DNA from: Methanosarcinales archaeon
GTDB lineage: Archaea > Halobacteriota > Methanosarcinia > Methanosarcinales > Methanosarcinaceae
Length of the DNA stretch: 5,870 bases
Direction of reading: 5' to 3'
Assembly (NCBI GenBank): GCA_012329085.1
Contig: JAAXQB010000021.1
Span: forward strand, 1-5,870
Below, one piece after another: positions 1 to 5,621 of this stretch. The notes beneath the pieces were generated by a model. The model worked only from the letters and a program-made list of their open reading frames with translations. It was not told the origin of the DNA and ran no database searches. The number at the start of each line of letters is the position of its first letter. Position 1 is the stretch's first letter. The position numbers were made by a program, and so were the translations under genes.

Positions 1-78
1 ATAATGAAGCTAAGCTGGATTGCACGATTATGTGAGATTATAGGAGTTGATGTATTCCCCATTATTATTCGAAGTTAA
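1..78 (+). CDS. Possible C-terminal end of an unidentified protein (partial)
   Basis: Frame 1 is open from the window edge to a TAA at 76-78 and gives 25 residues ending in ARLCEIIGVDVFPIIIRS. The stretch is about one third G+C, clearly richer than the spacer that follows, which is the main reason to think it is coding. The amphipathic ARLCEIIGVDVF segment could be a terminal helix, for example of a helix-turn-helix domain, but this is too short to name a family. A minus-strand reading of the same bases is also open (starting MGNTSTPI and leaving the window on the left) and cannot be excluded; it has no ribosome binding site. The call is therefore weak. Confidence 0.35.
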   Translation: MMKLSWIARLCEIIGVDVFPIIIRS

Positions 79-618
79 GGTTAAAAATAAAAAATACAAA
101 AAATCTACAAAATTTATAAATTCGTTTTACTATTTTTGCCAAGGGTGCGAAATATGAATTATAAATGGAATTGATGGGGGGAAATCAACTTGGAGTTTGT
201 GTAAAAAGTGTTGCAAATGGTATTAGAAAATACATTCTTTTTAAATTTTCAGTAAAATTGAGAATTTTGATTTATATATGAATGATATTTAAGGAAAATA
301 AAATTTCAACTTAATAGTTGTAAAATTTTAAGTATTTCAAAGTAATATAAATAAATTGTATTTTAAGACAGCCTGCTTAGTACATAATTTTATAAATTAT
401 ATATTAAAATAAAAATAAATATAATGTGCAATTATGATGTCATCACTTTGAATGAAAAGAAGATATCGATAACGATAAATTAAAAAGTTCTCATCTGAAT
501 ATATTCTAACATTTTTTTTAGTGCCTTTAAAAATTTAAAGCATTAAATAAATTTTGTCTTAGATACTGACATTATGCAAAAAGTTACAATGCCTCAATAA
601 GATTTAATTTTTTATTGT
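79..618. other. AT-rich spacer without a convincing gene
   Basis: No supported gene lies here. A 38-codon reading frame at 165-281 (plus, starting MELMGGNQLG) has no well-placed ribosome binding site and no recognisable motif, so it is not called. Small symmetric sites are visible: TGATG-T-CATCA near 434-444, TATCG-ATAA-CGATA near 465-478, and one copy of the ATAAATTATAT repeat at 383-402. The segment ends at the two-hairpin composite element starting at 619. Confidence 0.5.
383..402 (+). repeat. Dispersed ATAAATTATAT hairpin repeat, copy 1
   Basis: The arms ATAATTT and AAATTAT flank the loop TAT. The 20 bases match the copy at 1443-1462 at 19 of 20 positions. The single difference is T for C in the left arm, which turns an imperfect pair into a perfect one. 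It is related to the left hairpin of the composite elements at 619-667 and 5142-5190. AT-rich sequence makes chance similarity easier, so the relation rests mainly on the repeated 9-3-9 design. Confidence 0.45.
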
Positions 619-667
619 ATATAACTTGTAAAGTTATATACTCAATACTTATTCTTTCAGGAGGAGT
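619..667 (+). repeat. Composite two-hairpin element, copy 1 (21-7-21)
   Basis: Left hairpin 619-639: arms ATATAACTT and AAGTTATAT around loop GTA, extendable to 11 bp at 617-641. Seven bases follow, then the right hairpin 647-667: arms ACTTATTCT and AGGAGGAGT around loop TTC, with eight of nine pairs if G-U is allowed in a plus-strand RNA. The architecture is the same as at 5142-5190, and similarity continues without gaps into the A-rich tail (619-682 against 5142-5205, 50 of 64 positions by my count). It lies 43 bases beyond the stop codon of the broken iron-sulfur gene. Function unknown. Confidence 0.6.
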
Positions 668-709
668 TAGAGAAACTTTAAATAAATCATACAATGAAAA
701 CTTATTGTT

Positions 710-1396
710 TTATCGAGTATTATAATCTATTCCATATTTTTTACAAACACTTACACCATCAAAGCATCTAATACATTCCTTTTGATCGATGTTTTTAATT
801 AATTTTATTTGTATTGGACATTTTTTTTCACATAATTTACATGATACACATTTTTCATTCAATTTTAATTTAAATAATGATTTTATTGAAAGAATTCCTA
901 AAAATGAACTTATTGGACAAAGATATCTACATACTGCACGAGGAATGAAAAATGAAAGTATTGAAAATGGAATTAATGCCATAATTGTCAATATTGTCAT
1001 TTCAACCCACCCCAATTCTGGTATGTATTGACCAAAATAAACAGTCATAATATATATCATTGTCAAAGATATGATTAACATTGCATGTTTTAAATATATT
1101 AATTTATTATGGATATATTCGGGAATTTCTGGAAGTTTTTTCAATTTATGCAATTTAATTCTCAGCAAACAACTTAATTCAAATATAAATCCACCTGGAC
1201 AGCACCAACCACAATATGACCTTCCAAAAATCACTGTTATTGAAATCAATCCTATGAATACCATAAGATTTATCATTGAAACTGAAGATGTAGTCACGAG
1301 TTCAAGAATAAGAACTAAAAAAAAGCTATTTGCCAGAATAAATTGTAATAAAAATAATGATTAAGATATTTTTCTTAATGTTTGTATTTTATCCAT
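710..1396 (-). pseudogene. Membrane-bound 4Fe-4S protein, NapH/polyferredoxin type, broken by a stop at codon 12
   Basis: Intact relatives are inner-membrane electron-transfer proteins carrying two [4Fe-4S] clusters; the partner redox enzyme is not evident here. The reading frame begins at ATG 1396 as MDKIQTLRKIS, meets TAA at 1363-1361, and then continues in the same frame for 216 codons, starting SLFLLQFILANSFF, which is the expected first membrane helix. A single CAA-to-TAA change would explain it (family members often have RKISQ here), and the restored protein is 228 residues. The longest surviving ORF starts at GTG 1297 (195 residues); ATG 1276 is an alternative. In 195-residue numbering: a helix at 7-25; CGWCCPGG at 29-36; helices near 72-90 and 98-118; CRYLCP at 123-128; a complete C-x2-C-x2-C-x3-C-P cluster motif at 150-161; and a second motif, C175-x2-C178-x2-G181-x3-C185, that lacks its third Cys. 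Neither alternative start has a clear ribosome binding site. A sequencing error at the stop is possible, but the missing Cys argues for real decay. Confidence 0.75.
1361..1363 (-). other. In-frame ochre stop interrupting the iron-sulfur gene
   Basis: The minus-strand codon TAA sits between the N-terminal residues MDKIQTLRKIS and the rest of the first membrane helix, with no change of frame on either side. Archaeal recoding by pyrrolysine uses TAG, not TAA, so programmed readthrough is unlikely. A C-to-T transition from CAA (Gln) is the simplest origin. Confidence 0.7.
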
Positions 1397-1442
1397 AGAT
1401 TTATCGTTTAAATTTTTAGAAATTAAATTTTTTTTCTCTGCA

Positions 1443-1464
1443 CATAACTTTATAAATTATATGC
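1443..1464 (-). repeat. Dispersed ATAAATTATATGC hairpin repeat, copy 2
   Basis: CATAACTT, loop TAT and AAATTATATGC form a hairpin. Its C/A mismatch becomes a G-U pair if the minus strand is transcribed. The 17 bases from 1452 to 1468 recur exactly at 5393-5409. It lies about 47 bases upstream of the ATG of the broken iron-sulfur gene, so it could belong to that gene's leader. It is also the uninterrupted counterpart of the split copy at 1771-1819. Confidence 0.5.
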
Positions 1465-1770
1465 AATAAAAAAAGTAACTATTCATGTATAGTAAATGAC
1501 TATTAGAAGGCTTTATTAATATTCTAAATATCAAAATAGTTAAATCTTATATTTTGATAGAATTAAATGCAGAAAATTCTAATGTTTAAAATATACTAAA
1601 ACATATCGAAAAAGTTTTTCGTTATCATTATCCATGTTTATATTGATGAATAGCTACTAAAAAAATTAATAAAAAAGTGTAAAAAATTAAATTTTAACAT
1701 ATTGCAATGAACTTTTGCGTAACATCAGTGAATAAATTTTTTACGAGAAATTAAAAAAAATTTCTCTCAG

Positions 1771-1844
1771 CACATAATAAACGCTCGTTCGTTCCGAACG
1801 AGCTTTACAAATTATATGCTAACGCTCATTCGTTCCGAATGAGC
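1771..1844 (+). repeat. Two 21-nt palindromes, the first nested in an AT-rich repeat
   Basis: Palindrome A, 1783-1803: arms GCTCGTTCG and CGAACGAGC, loop TTC. Palindrome B, 1824-1844: arms GCTCATTCG and CGAATGAGC, loop TTC. Both are perfect 9-bp stems that differ by one compensated pair (G-C against A-T). Read without bases 1778-1802, the flanks join as CACATAA + CTTTACAAATTATATGC, which matches the copy at 1441-1464. A 25-bp unit therefore appears inserted within the left arm of that repeat. Palindrome B and its flanks (1821-1848) are identical to 1983-2010. Confidence 0.7.
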
Positions 1845-1935
1845 TATTGAAAAAATATTTTATCAATCTATTTTATTTTTATCCATATGTGCTAAAAATA
1901 AAAACTTAAATTGATATGTAAAATTTTAAAATAAC

Positions 1936-2006
1936 GATTATTCATTTTAAACGAGCAAACGCCCATTCATTCTGAACAAGCAAACGCTCATTCGTTCCGA
2001 ATGAGC
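1936..2006 (-). repeat. Tandem array of three 21-nt palindromes, 25-bp period
   Basis: Units lie at 1936-1956, 1961-1981 and 1986-2006, separated each time by AAAC (plus strand). The unit nearest the gene is a perfect 9-bp stem (GCTCATTCG / CGAATGAGC, loop TTC). The middle unit has three mismatches on the plus strand that all become G-U pairs in a minus-strand RNA, giving nine of nine pairs. The outer unit is more worn, again pairing better on the minus strand (seven of nine against six). The array starts 9 bases past the stop codon of the DUF5350-like gene, so it probably forms that mRNA's 3' untranslated region. Confidence 0.7.
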
Positions 2007-2015
2007 TATTAAAAA

Positions 2016-2189
2016 TTATTTTACAACTGCTCTTGCAGATCGCTTAATATACCGTCTTTTAGCACCTGATGATAAATACCTTTGTGCAGGTCCTGGATGT
2101 GCTTTTCCTTCTATTTGTTTTTCTACTTTAATTGTTCTTCCTTTTCGTCCTTTAATTTTTACCCATTCAATACTTCCTGTTTTACCCAT
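2016..2189 (-). CDS. Small basic DUF5350-family protein
   Basis: This gene encodes 57 residues from ATG 2189 to TAA 2018-2016, starting [17 protein letters not shown] and containing HPGPAQRY (31-38) and [11 protein letters not shown] (40-50). I recognise this pattern as the DUF5350 family of Methanobacteriales, whose function is unknown. The protein has 10 Lys and 7 Arg against 3 Glu, with no membrane segment, signal peptide or cysteine, so binding to nucleic acid or the ribosome is plausible but only inferred. The start is well supported by AAGGAG at 2202-2197, seven bases upstream. It is a single gene with wide spacers on both sides. Three palindromes follow its stop codon directly and may act in mRNA stability or 3'-end formation. 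The length appears normal for the family. Confidence 0.85.
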   Translation of the reverse strand: MGKTGSIEWVKIKGRKGRTIKVEKQIEGKAHPGPAQRYLSSGAKRRYIKRSARAVVK

Positions 2190-2196
2190 GAATATA

Positions 2197-2202
2197 CTCC
2201 TT
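2197..2202 (-). promoter_or_regulatory. Ribosome binding site of the DUF5350-like gene
   Basis: AAGGAG on the minus strand, with seven bases between it and ATG 2189. It is one of only two clear Shine-Dalgarno sites in the window and fixes the start of this short gene. Confidence 0.75.
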
Positions 2203-2944
2203 ATGTTTAATTTAAATATTATGTTTGATTTTTTTCCAAATGCGTTAAATGATTAAAATTTAACTTTAATTTTTAGAATGCGTATAAAAATGTGATTAAT
2301 AGTATTTAAATCTTATGTATTTTTAAATAATTTTTAAACATATATTGCAAAAATATTAACATCTAATCTTTTATCATTTTTAAAAAAAAAAATATTAAAT
2401 ACTTTGTTATATAATGCTTACATATCAAATAGAATATGCTACAATTAAAATTTATATTTGATTATTTTAACATAAATTGATATTTTTCAATCACAGTATA
2501 AATAAAACTCCGTTGGAATTTTATACAATTAATTTATGTATTATAATCTTTATATTATTTGGATAAAAAGAAATTATTTGAGAATGTATAAATTAATCTA
2601 TATCATTACTAGCAATTTGTTATCAACAAAAAAAAATAATTTTAATTTATTATTTATAACTTAATTTTTGATTCATATTGACTTATACTATAATTAATAC
2701 ATTATCTTGTCCTGATATTATTGAAGGATATGTTTATATAAAATACATTTTTTAAAAAGTCTGCTTTGTTGAAGTTTTAGTTTTAAATAATTGTTTATAG
2801 CATCATATTTAGGGCAATGGTTAGTTGGTTTTTATTTTAGAATAAAATACTTTTATAAAATTTTATGATGTTCATAATATTAATTATAATTATTTGACTT
2901 TAAAAAATTTTTAATTATGATACCGCCAAAAGAAATTTAAATAC
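2203..2944. other. Divergent AT-rich spacer, one hairpin, no gene seen
   Basis: The spacer separates the minus-strand DUF5350-like gene from the plus-strand YggS-family gene, so it must hold both promoters. TTTAAAAA near 2899-2906 could be an archaeal TATA box for the downstream gene, but such strings are common at this base composition. A 27-codon open stretch ending near 2754 (with SCPDIIEGYVYIKYIF) has no ATG start and is not called. The only clear structure is the hairpin at 2502-2524. Confidence 0.5.
2502..2524 (-). repeat. Isolated hairpin, possible structured RNA
   Basis: Arms ATAAAACTCC and GGAATTTTAT flank a 3-nt loop. Nine of ten pairs form on the plus strand. On the minus strand the remaining C/A becomes G-U, so all ten pair. 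It differs in sequence from the 21-nt family but shares the 3-nt loop. It is more than 300 bases from either neighbouring gene. It could be a small RNA, a terminator remnant or chance. Confidence 0.35.
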
Positions 2945-3583
2945 ATGACAATCAAAAAAAATATAGAAAAAATTATTAAAGAAATTGGAATTGCTAAACT
3001 TATATGCGTCACCAAAACTGTAAGCTCAGATAAAATCAATGAGGCAATTATCGCAGGTGCAAAAGAAATTGGAGAATCGAGAATACAAGAATTTGAAGAA
3101 AAATGCGAAGCACTTATGCCATGTAAAAAACATATGATTGGGCATCTTCAACGAGGAAAAGTAAAAAAAGCAGTTAAGTTTTTTGATTGTATACAATCTG
3201 TAGATTCAATAAAACTTGCTTCTGAAATTGATAGACACTCAAAATCAATACAAAAAATACAGAGTGTTTTTATTCAAATCAATATAGGGGAAGAGCCACA
3301 AAAATTTGGATTTAGTACAGAGGAAATAAAAAACAAAATATTAGATTTTTGTGTTTTTAAGAATATATCTGTAGATGGAATTATGTGCATCCCCCCAATT
3401 GGAACAAATGATGAAATTAGAATGTATTTTAAAAAAATGTATATTCTTTTTGAAGAATTAAAAAAAGTTAATAAGGAAAATATAAAAATTAATGAACTTT
3501 CGATGGGAATGTCAAGAGATTATATGATAGCAATTGAAGAAGGTTCTACAATGGTTCGGATTGGTTCTGCAATATTTCAATAA
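2945..3583 (+). CDS. YggS/PLPBP-family pyridoxal 5'-phosphate-binding protein
   Basis: This encodes 212 residues of the alanine-racemase-like TIM-barrel fold, YggS (PROSC/PLPBP) family. Members bind PLP, have no established catalytic activity, act in the cytosol, and help keep B6 vitamers and some amino-acid pools in balance. Visible family motifs: ICVTKT with the Schiff-base Lys24; IGESRIQE (42-49), corresponding to the usual GENxxQE; IGHLQRGKVK (65-74); QSVDS (84-88); QINIGEEPQKFGF (111-123); GIMCIPP (145-151); LSMGMSRDY (185-193); and MVRIGSAIF (203-211), the last two forming the phosphate-binding end. It is slightly shorter than the usual 225-235 residues, mainly at the N-terminus and in loops, but all key elements are present, so it looks functional. 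ATG 2945 is the only sensible start; no strong ribosome binding site precedes it. It stands alone and converges with the next gene. Confidence 0.93.
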   Translation: MTIKKNIEKIIKEIGIAKLICVTKTVSSDKINEAIIAGAKEIGESRIQEFEEKCEALMPCKKHMIGHLQRGKVKKAVKFFDCIQSVDSIKLASEIDRHSKSIQKIQSVFIQINIGEEPQKFGFSTEEIKNKILDFCVFKNISVDGIMCIPPIGTNDEIRMYFKKMYILFEELKKVNKENIKINELSMGMSRDYMIAIEEGSTMVRIGSAIFQ

Positions 3584-3611
3584 ATATTATAATTGATTAA
3601 ATAGTCATAAA

Positions 3612-3618
3612 TTTTTTT
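3612..3618 (+). terminator. Candidate U-tract terminator of the YggS-family gene
   Basis: Seven T in a row, followed by further T-rich sequence, start 28 bases after the TAA. No stem precedes it, as is usual for archaeal intrinsic termination. AT-richness lowers the weight of this evidence. Confidence 0.35.
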
Positions 3619-3907
3619 ATTTTATATTAACTCTTTTAAAATTGGAATAATGTTAGATGTTTTATCCAACACATATTCCATACAATATATAGAAAAACAA
3701 AAATTTTCATTATTGCTCATAATAAATTAAAGATTAATCTATTCATGCATATATTATATTAATTAATATGCTTAAATTAATCTATTAATTATTTCATAGA
3801 TATGCTAAACCATTTCTATAATTTTAAACTTTTTGATTAATATTTTTACATCTTGTTTTTTATGGTTTTTTATGATAATTATAAAATAGACTATATGTAT
3901 AAAAATT

Positions 3908-3916
3908 AAAAAAAAA
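3908..3916 (-). terminator. Candidate U-tract terminator of the membrane-protein gene
   Basis: Nine A on the plus strand give nine U in a minus-strand transcript, about 95 bases past the stop codon at 4012. This is the longest such tract downstream of that gene. Confidence 0.3.
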
Positions 3917-4011
3917 TGTCAAAGAGTTAGTATATTATGTATTTTCGGTTCATTTCATAAACATATCAATTTTTTTCTTCAATTATATTACTTATTAGAA
4001 TTACTTTTATT

Positions 4012-5064
4012 CTATTTATATTGTACATCAATTACATTTAGTTTATTTTCATCAGCTATTTTTTCAATCGAATCTATAATCACTTTAAAATCATCTTCTA
4101 ATTCGTTCTTATTAAATAATTTTGTACATCTAGCACCGAGTGTAACAGTCAATTCACAAGAAGTTTGTGATGTAGATATGTTTGAATCTGGCAATTTTAT
4201 TATACTTGAATTTAATAATTCTGATTTTTCAATCAATTTTGAATCATATATTTTTGCAGTCGGAATATATACTGTGCCTTCCTCTATAACATATATTTCT
4301 CCTTTCTTTTGAGTTCTTGTTATGTAATCATGCACAAAAACAATAATACCAAATAGCAACATTATTTTACCAATAATACTCACTACAATACCCCAATCCT
4401 TATATATCCATACAGTCATTCCATAAGTAATCAATGTTCCACCAAGCATTATTAAAAATATACCAAGCGTTGACATAGTAAGAATGTCAGAAATAAAAGA
4501 TGATTCTGATGTACTTGATAACAATGGCTTAGAATTTAAAAGAGGTTTTTTTATTGCTTTAAATCCACCATTTAATAAAAAAATATTATTTTTATAACTT
4601 GACAAATAACTATTCTCGCCAGGAGAAACATCTGTTTGAATACCGTATCCAATATCCTCTGCACATTGTCTTAGATTTGTATGAAATGTATGTAAAGAAA
4701 AAACATCAGGCACCTTAATAAATACTTTATGTGTATAATCATGTATAATTAAATATGGTATCCACCATGCTAAAATAATATATGTAACTCCAATTACAAT
4801 AAAAATTAACCAAATTGGAAGTAAATAAAATGGTCCCCAAATAAGTTCGAAAATCAATAGGATTGCACCTGAGACAATTAATCCTATGCCAAGGTGTTTT
4901 CTAAATTCTATTTTGTTAGATCGTATCCAATTCGTAGGCTGTATAATATCTTGTCTATTAAAATGTAAAGTCTTTTTTGATACTAATTTACCAATTTTAG
5001 TTCTTGTTACGATTAAATATAATACACCCAGAACAATTAATAGTGTAATAATATCTATTATCAT
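4012..5064 (-). CDS. Multi-pass membrane protein of unknown family
   Basis: I do not recognise this 350-residue protein. From ATG 5064 it shows about five membrane segments: 3-20, 58-76, 83-107, 194-220 and 224-246. The loop 108-193 is soluble and contains VFIKVPDVFSLHTFHTN, then CAEDIGYGIQTDVSPGE, and a Ser-rich stretch SSTSESSFIS (183-192). The tail 247-350 is soluble, with ELTVTLGARCTKLFNKNELE and a charged terminal helix. The two soluble parts would lie on the same side of the membrane if segments 4 and 5 form a hairpin. No catalytic motif, transporter signature or Cys-rich metal site is evident. An upstream in-frame TTG (5085) would add seven residues, but GGAG at 5076-5073, eight bases before ATG 5064, decides for the ATG. 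It stands alone with a long upstream region rich in repeats. Codon use and base composition look like those of its neighbours. Confidence 0.85.
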   Translation of the reverse strand: MIIDIITLLIVLGVLYLIVTRTKIGKLVSKKTLHFNRQDIIQPTNWIRSNKIEFRKHLGIGLIVSGAILLIFELIWGPFYLLPIWLIFIVIGVTYIILAWWIPYLIIHDYTHKVFIKVPDVFSLHTFHTNLRQCAEDIGYGIQTDVSPGENSYLSSYKNNIFLLNGGFKAIKKPLLNSKPLLSSTSESSFISDILTMSTLGIFLIMLGGTLITYGMTVWIYKDWGIVVSIIGKIMLLFGIIVFVHDYITRTQKKGEIYVIEEGTVYIPTAKIYDSKLIEKSELLNSSIIKLPDSNISTSQTSCELTVTLGARCTKLFNKNELEDDFKVIIDSIEKIADENKLNVIDVQYK

Positions 5065-5072
5065 ATTATTTT

Positions 5073-5076
5073 CTCC
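5073..5076 (-). promoter_or_regulatory. Ribosome binding site that sets the membrane-protein start
   Basis: GGAG on the minus strand with an eight-base spacer to ATG 5064. A second GGAG at 5083-5080 overlaps the upstream TTG and so cannot serve it. This supports the 350-residue product rather than a 357-residue one. Confidence 0.7.
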
Positions 5077-5141
5077 AATCTCCAAATTTTATTTTTATTC
5101 AATAATTTTTTCATATTTTTTATCTTTTATTTTGTGTTTGA

Positions 5142-5190
5142 ATATAATTTGTAAAATTATATGTTTAACATTCATTCTTTTAGAATGAGT
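5142..5190 (+). repeat. Composite two-hairpin element, copy 2 (21-7-21)
   Basis: Left hairpin 5142-5162: arms ATATAATTT and AAATTATAT, loop GTA. Seven-base spacer. Right hairpin 5170-5190: arms ATTCATTCT and AGAATGAGT, loop TTT, nine pairs including one G-U in a plus-strand RNA. Compared with 619-667, the left stem differs by one compensated pair (T-A for C-G) and keeps the GTA loop. It sits 78 to 126 bases upstream of the membrane-protein ATG, in a possible leader or promoter region, though its wobble pairing favours the opposite strand. Confidence 0.6.
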
Positions 5191-5234
5191 TAAAGAAATT
5201 TTTAATTTTTCAATTATATTTATCTAAATTGTTT

Positions 5235-5278
5235 AAAATATTTACTAAAATATTTACTAAAATATTTACTAAAATATT
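5235..5278. repeat. 12-bp tandem repeat, about 3.7 units
   Basis: The unit AAAATATTTACT is repeated exactly at 5235-5246, 5247-5258 and 5259-5270, followed by a partial unit AAAATATT to 5278. It lies about 170 bases upstream of the membrane-protein start. Exact repeats of this kind change copy number by slippage. A set of protein-binding sites is possible but not shown. Confidence 0.8.
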
Positions 5279-5392
5279 ATATAATTAATATGATTAATAC
5301 TATTTATAACTTTTGTCATGCGTTTTTTCATAAAATTCCACCCGCCATAATCGATTTTATTATATTTTTTAGGATTTGTTTAATTTTACCTA

Positions 5393-5409
5393 ATAAATTA
5401 TATGCAATA
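5393..5409 (+). repeat. Dispersed ATAAATTATATGC repeat, right half, copy 3
   Basis: The 17 bases are identical to 1452-1468. The left arm of the hairpin is absent here, so this is either a fragment or the conserved core of the repeat. Confidence 0.4.
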
Positions 5410-5552
5410 TTTCAAAAAATTTCAAAAATGTATTATATTGTATCAAACATTAAATCGATATGCTGAACGATTATTTAAAAAAATATTTATTAATTGATAT
5501 GTTAGGTTTTTATTCATGCCGCATAACTTTTTTGTTTCACTTAATTTGCATC

Positions 5553-5621
5553 AAAAATCAAAGATTTTTTTAAACTCATTCTGAAAGAATGAGTGATTAC
5601 GCTCATTCATTTTGAATGAGC
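5553..5621. repeat. Cluster of three hairpins including an inverted pair of 21-nt palindromes
   Basis: First hairpin 5553-5569: AAAAATC, loop AAA, GATTTTT. Second, 5574-5594: arms ACTCATTCT and AGAATGAGT, loop GAA; because the loop is the complement of TTC, this copy is in the opposite orientation to the others. Third, 5601-5621: arms GCTCATTCA and TGAATGAGC, loop TTT. The two 21-nt palindromes are perfect 9-bp stems. Relative to the copy at 1824-1844, innermost and outermost pairs are changed on both sides at once, so pairing is kept. Confidence 0.7.

Larger units (their letters stand above)
1397..2015. other. Gene-free spacer carrying palindromic repeats
   Basis: No reading frame here looks coding. 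The spacer holds one copy of the ATAAATTATAT hairpin (1443-1464), a 15-nt CGAAAAA-G-TTTTTCG palindrome near 1607-1621, the hairpin GAGAAATT/AATTTCTC at 1745-1766, the hairpin pair 1771-1844 and the three-unit array 1936-2006. The bases just before 1443 and just before 1771 are alike (TTTCTCTG or TTTCTCTCAG followed by CACATAA), which suggests a larger repeated module. Confidence 0.6.
3584..4011. other. Convergent spacer between two gene ends
   Basis: Both flanking genes end here, so this is 3'-to-3' space. Each strand carries a T-tract suited to archaeal termination (listed separately). The direct repeat ATTAATCTATT occurs at 3733-3743 and 3776-3786, bracketing an inverted GCATAT...ATATGC at 3747-3771. 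No coding frame is convincing. Confidence 0.5.
5191..5552. other. Repeat-bearing spacer without a gene
   Basis: No coding frame is supported. It contains the 12-bp tandem repeat at 5235-5278 and one ATAAATTATATGCAATA copy at 5393-5409. A short G+C-richer patch (CCACCCGCC near 5339-5345) stands out from the surrounding A/T but has no visible role. Confidence 0.5.

Noticed and set aside
165..281. A 38-codon plus-strand reading frame starting MELMGGNQLG
   Set aside because: No suitable ribosome binding site, no known motif, and a hydrophobic, low-complexity end typical of random AT-rich sequence.
789..1364. Plus-strand reading frames of 80 and 97 codons
   Set aside because: Both lie opposite the iron-sulfur reading frame, whose cysteine motifs and membrane helices show that the minus strand is the coding one.
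1936..2006. Short CRISPR array
   Set aside because: The period is 25 bp with constant 4-bp AAAC spacers. A CRISPR array needs unique spacers of roughly 30 bp or more, and no cas gene is present.
1783..2006. Bacterial-type intrinsic terminators
   Set aside because: The hairpins are not followed by a T-run on the strand of the neighbouring genes, and archaea generally terminate on U-tracts without a hairpin.
2675..2754. Open stretch with SCPDIIEGYVYIKYIF
   Set aside because: It has no ATG or supported alternative start, is only 27 codons long, and has no recognisable relatives.
4886..5188. A 100-codon plus-strand reading frame
   Set aside because: It overlaps the start of the minus-strand membrane protein and its ribosome binding site, and its Ile/Phe-rich content is what antisense AT-rich DNA gives.
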